Notes under the pieces: generated by a model
The model's database searches: none
What the model saw: the letters and a program-made list of their open reading frames with translations, nothing else
What the model was told of the DNA's origin: nothing
NCBI RefSeq assembly: GCF_003265705.1
Contig: NW_020313285.1
Coordinates: 13,909,338 to 13,973,337, forward strand
Length of the DNA: 64,000 nt
Origin: Callorhinus ursinus
Lineage: Eukaryota > Chordata > Mammalia > Carnivora > Otariidae
Direction: 5' to 3'
Position numbers and translations under genes: made by a program
In this document: one piece after another, positions 1 through 12,215 of the stretch
Layout of the letters: the number at the start of each line of letters is the position of its first letter
Numbering within the stretch: the stretch's first letter is position 1

Positions 1-740
1 AGATGGAAATAGAAACCATCTAGGAAAAGATAGTAATAGCAATAATCTCTGGATAGTTGATTTTTTGGTAATATTTGTATGCTTCTCTATATTAAAAATG
101 TTCACAAGAATCATATATTGTATTAGTGACCGGAAAATTTAATTACATAATGAGTACTTGTCTAATCTCTCCAAGAGAATTTCTTTTACTAAAGAAAACC
201 ACCGTGTGATTCCTCCCATGTACTGCTGTTAACACACACTTCATTCACTAGTCCTTTCTGATTGCACATAAAATTAAAACCTCGACTTACTGGTATAGCT
301 TGTGTCACAAATATTTATAATGATTTATCTTTTTAAATCCTAGAAAGTAAATGGTTAACCCCGATATCTTTGCTCAATTTCACATCCATAGGCAAACATG
401 TGAATAGTAATGATTTTGATTTTGATTTTTTGTTTTGTTTCCTTTTTGAATATTTTTGTGATATATGGTAGAGATAAAATCGAGTAAAATGAGTCAGTTC
501 AGTTTACTGGATAATAATATTGAAATATATGTTTTCATTGCTCACATTAAGAGATATTTCCTTTGAGTTCCAGTAGGTAGCGTTCCTGTCAACCTCAATG
601 AATAACTGCCAATGTGCATGTTCATCTTTATTAGAATTGCCAAAACCAACCAACCAACCAACCAACCAACAAACGTAAGTATGTCAGTCACAATCCCATT
701 CATAGTAGGGCACACATAGTATTGATTGATGTTTGTTTGT
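1..740. other. Intergenic, no gene recognised
   Basis: AT-rich unique-looking DNA. The only structure seen is a short (AACC)n microsatellite at about 645-671. No ORF has coding character. Confidence 0.6.
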
Positions 741-935
741 TTGTTATTTTTTTAGAGAGAGAGAGCATAAGCACACAGGAGCATGGGGGTGGGGTGTGGC
801 ATGGGGGACAGGGACAAATCTTAAGCAGGCTCCACACCCAGCACAACGTGGGGCTTGATCTCATGGCCCTGTGATCACGACCTGAACAAAAATCAAGAGT
901 CAGAGTCTTAACCAACTGAGCCACCCAGGTGCCCC
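741..935 (-). mobile_element. Can-SINE, diverged
   Basis: A T-rich tail (minus-strand A-tail) is followed by a GA/CA-rich body and a tRNA-like head ending CCACCCAGGTGCCCC. Short flanking TATTGAT repeats are a probable target-site duplication (TSD). It is more diverged than most copies in the window. Confidence 0.85.
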
Positions 936-1214
936 ATATTGATAGGTTTTAATTTAACTTTCATTACTATTAAATTGTTAAACATAAAATTGACTTTTAT
1001 TATAGATTTAAGTTCCTTTCTCTGATAGGCATATGGCTAAGCTTCTTTACACAGGCTTATGATTCATTTGCATTGATTCTGTGAAATACCTATTGATGTT
1101 TTTCAATCACTTTTATTTGATAATTGTTTTTATTGATCTACAAGTGTTGTTTATATATTCTGAGTCAAAATCCTGGGTTAGTTTCAGGCATTATTTTGGC
1201 AGTGTGTGGCCTAT

Positions 1215-1620
1215 ATTTTACTCCACGATCTAGCAAACCCACTTTTGGGTAATGATCCGAAAGAATTAAAGTCAGCATCTCGAAGAGATTTTAGTCCTCT
1301 TATGTTTGTTGCAGCACTGTTCACAGTAGCCAACATGTGGAAACAACCTCAGTGTCCACTGACAATGGATGGAGAAAGAAAATGTGGTCTATACACATAG
1401 TGGAATACTAGGCCACCTTTAAAGAGAAGGGAATTCTGCAAAATGCAACAACAGGGATAAAACTTGAGGATTGTATGTGAAGCGAAATAAGCCAGTCACA
1501 ATAAGACAATTACTGCATAATTCCACTTATATGATGTATCTGAAGTAGTCAAATTTGTTAGTAGAGTAGATCTGTTAAGTGTCGGCATCACACTAAAATA
1601 AAATAATAAAAAGTAAAAGT
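1215..1620 (+). mobile_element. Ancient L1 (L1M-type) 3' ORF2 remnant
   Basis: The sequence follows the familiar sense-strand L1 end of ORF2: a decayed version of the C-terminal block with FVAALFTVANMWKQPQCPLT still readable from 1206, then the 'stop, ATAAGCCAGTCACA' tract and an A-rich end near 1600-1620. It is heavily mutated and non-functional. Confidence 0.8.
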
Positions 1621-1701
1621 AATGATTTTTATGATGACAATCAGATGTATATAAATATTACATCATTAGCATTCATGATTATTTCATTGATACTTGACTT
1701 C

Positions 1702-1896
1702 TTTTTTTAAAGATTTTATTTATTTATTTGACAGAGAGAGAGACAGCGAGAGCAGGAACACAAGCAGGGGGAGTGGGAGAGGGAGAAGCAGGCTTCCTGC
1801 TGAGCAGGGAGCCAGATGTGGGACTCGATCCCAGGACTCCGGGATCATGACCTGAGCCGAAGGCAGACGCTTAACGACGGAGCCACCCAGGCGCCC
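1702..1896 (-). mobile_element. Can-SINE, arctoid type, with TSD
   Basis: A full-length element in minus orientation: T-tail, GACAGAGAGAGAGACAGCGAG body, head ending CCACCCAGGCGCCC. It is flanked by the direct repeat ATACTTGACTT (1690-1700 and 1898-1908), so it is a clear retrotransposed insertion. Confidence 0.95.
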
Positions 1897-1974
1897 AATA
1901 CTTGACTTTTTAAGGAAAGATCAATTGGATCCTAGGTTTGGTGATGTTGATGATAGTCATAGTGGTATTTAGAA

Positions 1975-2190
1975 TAACAACAGCAAATACTTGAGCATGA
2001 ACTATATGTCAAGCTCAGAGCTAAGCTCCTTCGATCTATTTTCCCACTAATAACTGCCTATGGTACTGCTGCTAATATTATTCCAAAAAGAAACAGGTTT
2101 AGAATTATGAAGAAATTCTCCCAAGAACGTGAAGTTAATAAGTAGTGTAGCTGGGATTCAAACTCAGTTCTACATGGCTCTAGAGTTTAT
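1975..2190 (+). mobile_element. MIR element (ancient tRNA-SINE)
   Basis: Shows the MIR order: 'TACTTGAGCATGAACTATATGTCAAG', a central CTAATAACTGC region, then AGCTGGGATTCAAACTCAG near 2150-2170. Diverged, as expected for a mammalian-wide repeat. Confidence 0.75.
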
Positions 2191-2774
2191 TGATGCTATT
2201 CATCACCATGCCACCCTAGACAGATGGGTTCAGATTTGGAGGCTCTCCAACAGAAGGCCTCCTTTCCATGGCCACTTCCTTGCTTTCTTTTGTCAGTATC
2301 CAAGCTCCCCTTTTTTGTTCTACACAACTTCATTAAAAAAATTATGTTGGTAGTAGTCAAAAGATGGCAAAAGCCATCAGCATCAATGAGAGTAGAATTA
2401 AAGTCTTTGTAACAAATGAAAATCAAGCTAAATGTAGTGAGCACCTGTGCACTTTTTAAAATCTAGAACAGTCTGACTTTTTAAGCAGGTGAAGTGTGAC
2501 TGTGGTGGAAACATTTGCTCTGAAAAGTCATGATTTTTCATCTTCTTCATGTGAAAGTTTAGATAGTGACTTTTGCCCTTAATATTCCTGTGTCGAAAAG
2601 TGAGATATCTTGGGGAAGATTCATTGGGACTTAGTTGGAGATGAGATTCTAATCTTCTAATGCTGACATTTTGATCCTCTGAGGCACATAAAATGAATTA
2701 GCTGTGTGTACTGTAGAAAGATTAAGTTGTTCTTAGAAACTGTATTTTTTTTTGTTTGGTTAGTTCTAAATCAT

Positions 2775-2840
2775 TTTCAGAACCAAGGAATGGTAGAATT
2801 TTAGAGCTGGGGAAGGACCACTGGAATAATTTATTTCTAT
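2775..2840 (-). mobile_element. L2 3'-end remnant (short)
   Basis: The stretch around 'TTTTAGAGCTGGGGAAGGACC' matches the reverse complement of the L2 3' end. It is short and old. The surrounding 2191-4090 holds no other recognised feature apart from this. Confidence 0.45.
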
Positions 2841-4089
2841 TCACTTTTTTTAACAATGGAAAATTGTAAAAATGCATTCCAATGCAGTTAAATTACTAGC
2901 TCACAGTTTCACATCCAGCCAGAATAGATTAGACCAAAGCCATTAAGGTTCTCTTTTCATAAAATTCAGGCTTATGAATTTACACATGAATATTGATTTG
3001 TTTGTATAATATATAAAAAGTGATTTTTGTGTGTGTGTAAAATTGGTTAGTCCTAACATAATCCTAAACTGAGTAGCTCAAGGTTTCACAGCCAGCTAGA
3101 CTATATCCAACTATGATAATTAAGGACTTCAACAAATGGACTCTACAATTAAACCACTATAATTATGGGTCTGGAATTTTATCATGACTTTCAGCCTGTT
3201 CACATTCATGTATCATGCAGTACTTACATGTACAAATCATTTGTGTTATGGACTTGTTTTATTGTTAGGGAAATTTGTTACTCCTAAGAAATGATGCTAA
3301 ATAACAAAATAATAAAATCAGCCCATGTGGGCATGAAAGCCAAAAATGGAAAATAAAACAGTGATTCAATTTACCTATTTAGATATTCAGAGCTTACTTT
3401 ACTTTAGAAATGCATGAACAAAACACAAAAGTCTAGTCATCTGTGTATGCATGGTCAGCATGAAGACTCATCCACTAGCCTACGTGATATGGCAGAGAGA
3501 TATATAACGAGGCCAACATATGTCCTAAAAGCTTGTCTTGCAAAAGGTCCTGTTTATAGTATTTCTGTGCATATTGAGGTATTGCTGTCTACATTCAATG
3601 TGGACAAAGAGCCTGTTGTTAATACAAAAAGTCTCCTCTCCCCTTTTCGGTTATTTGATACCTCGTGGCCACAAGTGATCCAAAGATGTCTGGGTGCTGA
3701 AGCAAAGAAATGGAATGAGGCTGTTAGGACATTGGTACCCAGACTCCTAGGTGGGAAAGTTAGTAAGCTCTGTTTGCATTTCTGCAGCTTTATATAGATG
3801 AGGATCTCTGGTGTGTTCGTTCTTCCTTGGCCCCTTTCCCACATCCTAATCCAGATCTTGCCATTAGCCATTAGCCATTGGTATTCATTTCCGTGATTCA
3901 TAAGACCTGCACATGGGTAGGAGCTCATTTGTAGATCTTAGATACATACACTCACTTTGTTTCTCTTGTATGTAAATGGAGCATTGTATTAATCCTGGAG
4001 CTGCCTGGACTACAATAAGGAAGGGGGACCAAGACTTAAAGATACTCAGCTTGCACAAAACAAGAACACATGTTGTGTCAACAAAGATG
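2841..4089. other. Intergenic, nothing assigned
   Basis: AT-rich sequence without a recognised repeat. Overlapping open frames at 3414-3797 (+) and 3554-3928 (-) have no recognisable domain, splice structure or codon bias and are taken as chance. Confidence 0.5.
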
Positions 4090-4548
4090 GTCACCAACAA
4101 TTTCTCCTATCCCTGTTCAGCACGCCACTCCTTGCACCAAGCAGTAAGGTGTATGGTCTCAACCATTGAACCTAGGCTAGACTTGCAATTTACTTTGGCC
4201 AATAGAATATGGCAGAAGTGATCTTGTGACAGACCTTAAGAGACCCTATAAGTTCCCATTTTGCTATCTTGGAAACTGGCTGCCATTTAAAGAAGTCCAA
4301 CTGTCCCTGGAGCATGAGAGACTCCAAAGGGAGAGAGGGAGACCCAGAGGGCTCCCAGCCATTGCAGCAGTCTCCTGTGAGGGAGGTCATCTTGGACTTT
4401 CCACTAGACTCCATGTAGAGCAGAACTGTCAGGTTTTACACAACCAAACCTCAGAATCATGAGAAATAATAAACTAGTTCTGTTAAGCTTCTAATTTTGG
4501 AGGTAGTTTGTTATGCAGCAATTGATAACCCAAACAGAATCCCACAAG
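4090..4548 (+). mobile_element. Ancient LTR-like repeat, copy 1 of 3
   Basis: Carries the marks 'TTTGGCCAATAGAATATGGCAGAAGTGATC', a central GAGAGACC region and an end with AATAATAAA, 'AAGCTTCTAATTTTGG' and 'GTTATGCAGCAATTGATAAC'. The same order occurs at 36380-36815 and 41640-42345. It resembles a MaLR/ERVL-type solo LTR; the family name is not asserted. Confidence 0.55.
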
Positions 4549-4675
4549 AGTTGGCACAGCAGATAATTTAACATCAGCCTACTGTGCTCAGTGAAACTGG
4601 TTTTGTTTTCTGGATTTTTTTTTTTACTCTCCACTCCACTGATACCTGTGGTTACAACTTTTTCAAACTTTCATT

Positions 4676-4820
4676 TCTTTTTCTTTTCTTTTATTATGTT
4701 ATGTTAATCACCATACATTATATCATTAGTTTTTGATGTAGTGTTCCATGATTCATTGTTTGCGTATAACACCCAGTGCTCCATTTAGTACGTGCCCTCC
4801 TTAATACCCATCACCAGGCA
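4676..4820 (-). mobile_element. L1 3' UTR fragment (carnivore type)
   Basis: The reverse complement of the carnivore L1 3' UTR: 'ATGTTAATCACCATACATTA' followed by 'TTTTTGATGTAGTGTTCCATG' and the GTGCCCTCCTTAATACCCATCACC block, also seen at 9300 and 53700. It is truncated at about 150 bases. Confidence 0.85.
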
Positions 4821-4979
4821 GATCAAACTTTAATTTCTCAGGCACCACTCCCCCCTGATTCTCTTCTCGTCTTCATTCTTTTTCATCTCCATTTTCAAGC
4901 CCCTTCCTCATCTCACCATTAAATATGGGTGGTTCCAAAGTTTGAATCTTGTCTTCTTTCCTTTTTGTGGTATATATTC

Positions 4980-5066
4980 ACCCTTCCTTCCTCCCTCCCT
5001 CCCTCCCTCTCTTCCTTCCTTCCTCCCTCCCTCTCTCTTTTTCTTTTTTTCTTTNNNNNNNNNNTT

Positions 5067-5110
<44 letters not shown>

Positions 5111-5164
5111 TTTTTCTTTCTTTCTTTCTTCTTTCCTTCCTTCCTTCCTTCCTTCCTTCCTTCC
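4980..5164 (+). repeat. CT-rich microsatellite (CCTT/TTTC)n with 10-N gap
   Basis: Runs of CCTT, CCCT and TTTC cover about 185 bases with an N block at 5055-5064. It continues directly into a minus-strand Can-SINE, so it is probably the expanded A-tail (GAAA)n of that SINE. The open frames here only encode Ser/Phe/Pro or Lys/Arg/Glu repeats and are not genes. Confidence 0.9.
5055..5064. other. Assembly gap (10 N)
   Basis: Ten undetermined bases inside the TTTC microsatellite. The length is probably a placeholder. Confidence 0.95.
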
Positions 5165-5280
5165 ATCGCAAAATGTCTTTCTTCCTTTCTTAAATGAGCT
5201 CTACACCCATTGTGGAGCTTGAACCCATGACCCCAAGGTCAAGAGTCACATGCTCTACTGACTGAGCCAGCCAGGTACCC
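5165..5280 (-). mobile_element. Can-SINE, short older subtype
   Basis: The sequence 'GAGCTCTACACCCATTGTGGAGCTTGAACCC...CACATGCTCTACTGACTGAGCCAGCCAGG' is the reverse complement of the older Can-SINE type that lacks the long CT-rich body. The T-rich tail is the adjacent microsatellite. Confidence 0.8.
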
Positions 5281-5500
5281 TGGTATGTATTCTCATCTTC
5301 TCTTTCATGCCTCCCTCCATAACTCATGTCTTTTCCCACCCTCTAATTTCCAAGCCTCCAAAATTTCTAGCCCAAACCAGATCCATCTCCTGTCATTCAG
5401 ACTCTTATGATCAACTGTGAGCCGGGTAATTCTGTTTAAATATCTTAAGTATTTCAAACTGGGTCCTAAACTAACCTCTTAAATCCTTTCCCAAAATTAT

Positions 5501-5537
5501 GAGTGTGTGTGTATGTGTGTGTGTGTGTGTGTGTGCG
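5501..5537 (+). repeat. GT microsatellite
   Basis: (GT)n with a few interruptions, about 36 bases. Confidence 0.9.
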
Positions 5538-8482
5538 CCTGTCTAAGGTTTTTAAATTATTACTTATTCTACTTAATTACTTTGCTGTCTGCTCTTCTTC
5601 AGAGCTGCATATCTGAGGTGGTCTTCCTGTTGTCCCTCTTTCACAGTTAATCAGCTGCCATGTTCTTACAACTCAAACTGGAATGTGTCTCTCAGATCCG
5701 TCTCTTCCTTTTTTTCTGATTTAACCTAAGGTCCTCAATATTTATTTACCTGAACTAAATGAGTTGTCTTCTAAATTTTTTCTTGTCTTCATTCCTCACT
5801 TCAGTTAAATGGAGTTTGCAAAATTGTAGATAGTCATGTATTTCCTTCCTTAAATTGTTAAATGGTTCCCTTAATTTTCGCTGAACTTTCTGCCTGGCAT
5901 ACTAGGTGCAATAACACATATGCATAGTACGAAGTCTGTAAGTGTTTAATAACCTGCTCTCCATGAGGGGGAAAAAGGGTATGTGTATAATATACACACA
6001 TATATATACATATACTTCTGTGTGCATGTATATATATAAACATAAGTTCAGTATATTTCAGTGATGTAAAGCGTACATCATATACATGCACAGCATACAG
6101 TTTACAAATAAAATAAACATGCAATACTTTTATAAATTCAAGGTAGCCAACTGATTCTAATAGGCGGCTTTTGTTGATTTTTGCTCAACTGTTATATCTG
6201 GAGCCAAGCTCTGATTGCAGTTGATAAACAGCTCTAGTTCTGATGTGAATGTTAATGATATTTTTATTTACATTAGTGATTAAGATGAACGTGAACAATG
6301 ATGGCATATGTTGGAACTTCACTTGCTAGTCAATGACATAAGCAACTTGGCTTAATCAGTAAATAGTTTTGTAATACTGGAAGTATATTTACTCAACTTT
6401 TTTGCTCTATTTACAATGTAACAGCTATTACTACAACATATTTTAAGAGCAAGCTGCATAAACATATCCTCCATCACTTTCTTAAGCCCAGACGATCAAT
6501 AAAACAATAAGTAAAAACTCAATTTGTAGTGTTTGCTGATTTTTCCTGCCATAAATGCTCCAACCGTGGCCAAATTCAAGCTACCAACATGACGTCACCA
6601 TGTGAGGGTCAGAAAGAGATGTACAGTAGCACAGGATTATTTAGTATTTCTACCATTCATATGCAATGGATGTAAATAATCTCAAAAGCATTCATAAGAG
6701 TTGCATTAAAACAACTGGGAAGTTATAAGTCTTGAATATTATCTCTGTTTTTAACATAATTTATTTGATCATAACTTTATATCATGTGATATTTAATAAT
6801 GGCTGTGTTTATCAACCAGCTTGCAAGATTCCCCAAATTTGAACAATAGGTGTTCTTTATCCAGTTTTATTAGCTGATTCCGGCACTCAACTCGGTGTGC
6901 CCAAGTTCTTGATCTGTTTGCCTCTGCAGGAAGCTTGTGGGTTTGGGCCTCAGGGACAGCTGAGCTCCTGGCCCTCATCCTCACATGAAGAATTCCTGCT
7001 AGGTTTTCACTTCCTCAATGAAGCTTTGGTGAAACTGTCTGTTGCCCAGGCCAAAAGAAGTGACTTCCTTTACACCTCACTCTTAGTATTTAGGTTTCTC
7101 AGCCTCCTGCTACATATCACATATATTGTGAGTATTTATCATTTTTCTACCACACTAACAGTCTCCAGAGTCCATAGTGAAGAACTGGGACCCATAATAG
7201 GTGTTCAATTTGTTGCCTAGGAATAAATGTATAAAAGGTGAGTGGGCTGTTAAGGCTGACAGAAAACAGGAAACTGAAAATTATCACCAGAATGGAGGGT
7301 TCTCTAGCATCCTGGACAAACTGACTCTTGACCTTATCTAGCAGGAGAAAATCAAAGCCTTAGTGAGGTTAGTGAGAGAGCACACAAGAGTAACAGAGCA
7401 GTCTGTCAGCACGCGCCTTAGTAAAGGATCAGCCAGTCCTTAGAAGACCGAAAGTACTTCAAAAGATTCTCCTTCAGAGAATCTGGCAAGATACTGCATT
7501 ATAAACTTCGTTGGAAATTTTTAAGTGCCAAGAGTAGTCAGAGATAACAGAATCCTTAGTCTTACAGGAGCCTTCTGTGCTTCTGATTAGGATTTCCTTA
7601 ACACATGCCGCACCTAGGAATCAATTAGCGATATTATGACGACTTCCAACACAGAAAGTGAAACACCTATCAGCAATGACTGCAGAGCATTTGTGACCCT
7701 CCAAATGTTACCCCTAATGTGCTTTGGTTTAAAAACAAAGCAGCAAAGACTGAATCTTGTTCACATTGTCTTCTTCCAGTTTACTGTTTAAACATGTTCT
7801 GTGATGGGGAACTCACTACATCTCTTACTTTTAATGCTGTATTTGGCAAAACACAAACCAGGAAGGCTGATAATAGAATTCTGTAACAAAGCCAGGCGTT
7901 TATCATCATGGCTGCATTACTTTGAAACCCACTCTGCTGGCCTGGACAAAGGTTGGCAAGAGATGATAACACTACCAAGGTCCTGTCTGTCCACAGGGAG
8001 TCCTTGCCCACAGGGCAGATAAAGACTAATTTAAAAATCTCAGGGCTGCTCACACTGAAGCCATATGATCACAGCGTGACCAGGTTGGCATGATCGCTTT
8101 TTGATTATATAGTGTGAATCTTTGGGGTTGCCATGGATCAGTAATAATAAAAATAAATACATCTGTTAGACACCTACTGTATTGAGTGCTGATTATCACT
8201 AATTTTGTTGCATTATTAAAGCTTAATTCTTGCAATAAATGAACACATTTGTGACAGGTTGAATATTTTCATAGTGTATCAGGAACTTGTAGAAAGTATT
8301 ATATCTAATATCTATATTTCTAAAGTCCAGAGATTCAGTGAGATGAATTTACTTACCCAAGATGAGGTAGACTAGAATTGGCAGACCTAAATTTGAATAT
8401 AGGCCTATTCCAGAGTTACATTCTTTGACCTATGCCTTTAAATAAAGATATGCTTCATTCATTAGGCATTAAAGTTATACTT
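5538..8482. other. Intergenic, nothing assigned
   Basis: Mostly unique-looking AT-rich DNA, with a TA-rich low-complexity patch at about 5990-6045. The 107-codon frame at 6897-7220 and the opposing frames near 7781-8053 show no domain or splice signals. No RNA gene was recognised. Confidence 0.5.
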
Positions 8483-8677
8483 TTTTTTTAAGATTTTATT
8501 TATTTATTTGACAGAGAGAAAGACAGTGAGAGAGGGAACACAAGCAGGGGGAGTGGGAGAGGGAGAAGCAGGCCTCCCGCGGAGCAGGGAGCCCGATGCA
8601 GGGCTCGATCCCAGGACCCTGGGATCATGACCTGAACCTAAGACAGATGCTTAACAACTGAGCCACTCAGGCGCCCC
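8483..8677 (-). mobile_element. Can-SINE, arctoid type, with TSD
   Basis: A minus-orientation copy with body 'ACAGTGAGAGAGGGAACACA' and head ending AGGCGCCCC. It is flanked by TAAAGTTATACTT direct repeats (about 8470-8482 and 8678-8690). Confidence 0.95.
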
Positions 8678-8940
8678 TAAAGTTATACTTTAATATTTTA
8701 ATACTTTAATAGTTCACACTATTAATAATTAGTTGTAAGTCAATAAAGTCATCTTTATGTACAGAAATCAGTAATAAGAATGTAACTCGTTTGCCCCCAG
8801 GCTGACCTAGAAACATCTGAAATATGTAGATGTCAATCTTCATGTCTACACATATTCAGATGTTCACGGGAATGCAGAAAACTATGGAGCTCCTCACTGC
8901 CTCCTGTGCAGACTCTTTGTTGGTATAAGTATTAATATCT

Positions 8941-9170
8941 TTCATTCAGCAAACGGTATTGACCAAGACCAAGAACCAGGCATTATGCTAAGCACTGCGG
9001 ACACCTCAGTGAACAAGGCAAGCAGAATTCCTGTCGCCCAAAGAATGAGCATTTTAGCTTAAGGCAGATTATAAACATACAGATAAAAAAGGAACACATC
9101 AGTGACTATGATCATTACAAATGGCGGAAGTTGTTATGAAGGAGAAACACAGTGTGACCTTGCAGAGAGA
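8941..9170 (+). repeat. Ancient mammalian interspersed repeat, family not assigned
   Basis: Has the widespread 'CAGGCATTATGCTAAGCACTG...CAGTGAACAAGGCA' signature. Similar signatures occur at 27290-27420 and 50275-50390. It is non-coding. Confidence 0.45.
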
Positions 9171-9269
9171 ACAATCAGTCAGAAGGTGACTACTCCAAGC
9201 CAAGTAATTTGTAAATGCTCTTTTCTTCAGTAGCAGTGGCATCAATAAAGGACATAGCTGAGGGTTTCT

Positions 9270-10103
9270 TTTTTTTTAAATTTTTTTATTGTTATGTTAA
9301 TCACCATACATTACATCATTAGTTTTTGATGTAGTGTTCCATGATTCATTGTTTGTGCATAACATCCAGTGCTCCACGCAGAATGTGCCCTCTTCAATAC
9401 CCATCACCAGGCTAACCCATCCCCCCACCCCCTCCCCTCTAGAACCCTCAGTTTGTTTTTCAGAGTCCATCATCTTTCATGGTTTTTTCTCCCCCTCCCG
9501 ACTTACTCCCCTTCATTCTTCCCCTCCTGCTATTTTCTTCTTTTTCTTTTTTCTTAACATATGTTGCATTATTTGTTTCAGAAGTACAGATCTGTGATTC
9601 AACAGTCTTGCACAATTCTCAGCGCTCACCATAGCACATACCCTCCCCAATGTCTATCACCCAGCCACCCCATCTCTCCCACCCCCCACCACTCCAGCAA
9701 CCCTCAGTTTGTTTCCTGAGATTAAGAATTCCTCATATCAGTGAGGTCATATGATACATGTCTTTCTGATTGACTTATTTCACTCAGCATAACACCCTCC
9801 AGTTCCATCCACATCGTTGCAAATGGCAAGATCTCATTCCTTTTGATGGCTGCATAATATTCCATTGTGTATATATACCATATCTTCTTTATCCAGTCAT
9901 CTGTCGATGGACATCTGGGCTCCCTCCACAGTTTGGCTATTGTGGACATTGCTGCTATAAACATTGGGGTGCACGTACCCCTTCGGATCCCTACATTTGT
10001 ATCTTTGTGGTAAATACCCAGTAGTGCAATTGCTGGATCGTATGGTAGCTCTATTTTCAACTGTTTGAGGAACCTCCATACTGTTTTCCAGAGTGGTTGC
10101 ACC
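9270..10103 (-). mobile_element. 5'-truncated L1 with perfect 17-bp TSD
   Basis: A minus-strand L1 of 834 bases: T-tail, 3' UTR with two CTCAGTTTGTTT modules, then the end of ORF2. It is flanked by identical CATAGCTGAGGGTTTCT repeats at 9253-9269 and 10104-10120, which fixes both ends. The 5' break falls inside ORF2 at a sequence encoding [12 protein letters not shown]. Confidence 0.97.
9722..10102 (-). pseudogene. L1 ORF2 C-terminal fragment
   Basis: An open stretch of 126 codons, running from the [20 protein letters not shown] block through FIAAMSTIAKLWREPRCPST and YTMEYYAAIKRNEILPF to the end of ORF2. This is the region just after the zinc-knuckle of the L1 reverse transcriptase protein. 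The endonuclease and RT domains are missing because of 5' truncation, so it cannot retrotranspose. Confidence 0.9.
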
Positions 10104-10120
10104 CATAGCTGAGGGTTTCT

Positions 10121-10930
10121 AAGAAGGAGAAAAAGTCATTGGTAGATTTTTACATCAACCTCCCTGCACGATATGAGTGATTTAAAAAAGAGTCCATTCT
10201 TTCATTCAGAATGATGCATTGATTGATGTTCCAGGTGTTTGAAAAAAGGAAGAATTTAGCAAGTGATAACCTTTACTTAAAACCTTAGTGTCTGTCAGCA
10301 ACTTATTGTTTTTAATAGGTAGTAAGTCAATGCTATTTTGTTTCTATTTAAAAAAAACAACTGTAGTTGTCCTCTCTCTGTGGTGGTGAGAGTTGCAGCT
10401 ACAGTTTGGATCAGTGGACTCCCAGGAATCCTTTGGAAAAGTGTCCTGATGGAGTTGGAAGAGCCAGGTGCCCTGGCCAGGTTTGGGTCCCCAGTTGCTG
10501 GGATGTGGCCTTGCACAAGTCATAACTGGTTTTTATAATCAGTAAAATGAGAGTGTTGCATCACTGGCCCAGTGATTACTGAGATTCCAGTTGTAACAGT
10601 CTCTGCATCTGTGTTGAGATTCACACAAACCAACTGTATAAATATATAAATGATCTAGCTCTGGAGAAGGGGAGAGAATTTGGGGAAGTCAAGTAGGGAA
10701 CAGAACTATCTGTTTGGACTCTCTTAATAGTTCGGATATTGGTTCAGAAATTTTAAACACCTCGCTCTAAAGCCATTGGGTGTGGATACCACCTGACTAA
10801 TTCATAATTTTCCAATCCAGTGTTTTCATTTGGAAAGGAAACTGCAGCTCAGGGGCATGAAGGGCTCAGCCATTGTCCTAGTAGTCATGGCTAAACTGAT
10901 ACCAAGGCTCCACATGTAACTGAGTTCTTT
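10121..10930. other. Intergenic, nothing assigned
   Basis: No gene. A stretch near 10500-10560 vaguely resembles a reversed MIR, but too weakly to call. Confidence 0.45.
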
Positions 10931-11146
10931 TTTTTTTTTAAGATTTATTTATTCATTTGAGAGAGAAAGAGAGAGAGAGAGAGTGTGTGATCAGCTGTAG
11001 GGGCAGAGGGAAAGAATCCCAAGCAGATTCCTCACAAAGCGGGGAGAGGGGGGATGGACAAGGGGCTCGATCTCAGGACCCTGAGATCAAGACCTGAGCC
11101 AAAATCAAGAGTCAGACACTCAACCAACTGAGCCACCCAGGTGCCC
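10931..11146 (-). mobile_element. Can-SINE, older subtype
   Basis: T-tail, GAGAGAGAAAGAGAGAG body with a GTGTGTGATCAGCTG insert, and head ending CCACCCAGGTGCCC. An imperfect TSD of the form TAACTGAGTTCT/TAACTGAGATCT flanks it. Confidence 0.9.
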
Positions 11147-11689
11147 GCAGGCATAACTGAGATCTTGAGCTGTGACCACAGGTGTCTCTTAGGTTAACTC
11201 TGGATCATGTCCCTTCACATATTAATTTTTAAATATGAATAAGCCCTATTCTGTTTCTGACTTCGTTTCTTTCTTTTTTTTATTGTTTATTATAAATTAA
11301 TTAATTCATGACATTCATATTTTGGAGATACAATTCAACCAATACCATGAGAACTTTGTTATTTCAGACCCTCTAGCCATATCTCCAAGTCGGTGCTCAT
11401 GAAAAAAGGGAAATAGGTTGTAATTTAATTTGCCTGCTTTGTTCCTTCTCATTATTTTTGAACTCTACTCTTTTGTTCACGATAAAACCAGTCATGGCAC
11501 TACCGCTGTAACACTAAATGTTCTGTCTACACAGAATTTCACATTTTATATATGACATCTAAATCTAGCTGCGTACAAAAAAAAGGAGTCAAGTTACACA
11601 ATGTTTCTCTGTGAACATGTTCTTTATACCATTCCTGACAAACTAGAATTATAATCATGAACACTCTTGTAAAATTTTCTGAATAATCT

Positions 11690-12215
11690 GGCTACCCCAA
11701 AGAAATAAAACATATGCCCAAACAAATACCCGTACATTAATGATTATTCATAATCAACAAAGGATGGACATAACTCGTATCAAAGGATGACTGGATAAAC
11801 CAGCATGGTGTATCCAGACAACAAATGTTATTTGGTCAAAAAAAGAAATGAAGTACTGATGTATGCTACAATAGGGCTGAATCTTGTCAACTCTACGGAA
11901 AGTGAAAAAAACAGTCCTAAGACACTGCCTATTATATTATTTGTTTATGGGAGATGTCCAAAATATGAAAATCTATAGAGACAAAATGTAGTTTAGTAGT
12001 TACTGGGGGCTGGAAGAGAGAATGGAAGAGAAAACTATTTGGGTACAGGGTTGCTTTTAGGGGTGATGAAAATGTTCTAAAATTAGATTATGGTGATAGT
12101 TGTATATTTCTGTGAATAAACTGAAAACTTATACTTTACTTATGCTTTATACTTTAGATGAGTGAATTTTATAGTATATGAATTATGTCTCATTAAAACT
12201 GTTTAAAAAATTATC
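11690..12215 (+). mobile_element. Ancient L1M 3' end (sense)
   Basis: A decayed but ordered L1M 3' tract: AACAAAGGATGGACA, 'ATGCTACAATAGGGCTGAAT', 'TAGTTACTGGGGGCTGGA', 'GGTGATGAAAATGTTCTAAA' and an end with 'GAATTATGTCTCATTAAAAC'. It is non-coding. Confidence 0.75.

Noticed and set aside
4980..5164. Microsatellite arrays as CRISPR-like repeats
   Set aside because: They are simple tandem repeats without spacers, in mammalian DNA.
4908..5222. Long Ser/Phe- and Lys/Glu-repeat frames
   Set aside because: Translations of a CT microsatellite containing an N gap.
8483..8677. Can-SINE heads as genuine tRNA genes
   Set aside because: The tRNA-like heads belong to SINEs with A-tails and target-site duplications, and no intact cloverleaf was found.
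10485..10560. Possible reversed MIR
   Set aside because: Only one short motif matched (GGCCTTGCACAAGTCA-like), too little to call.
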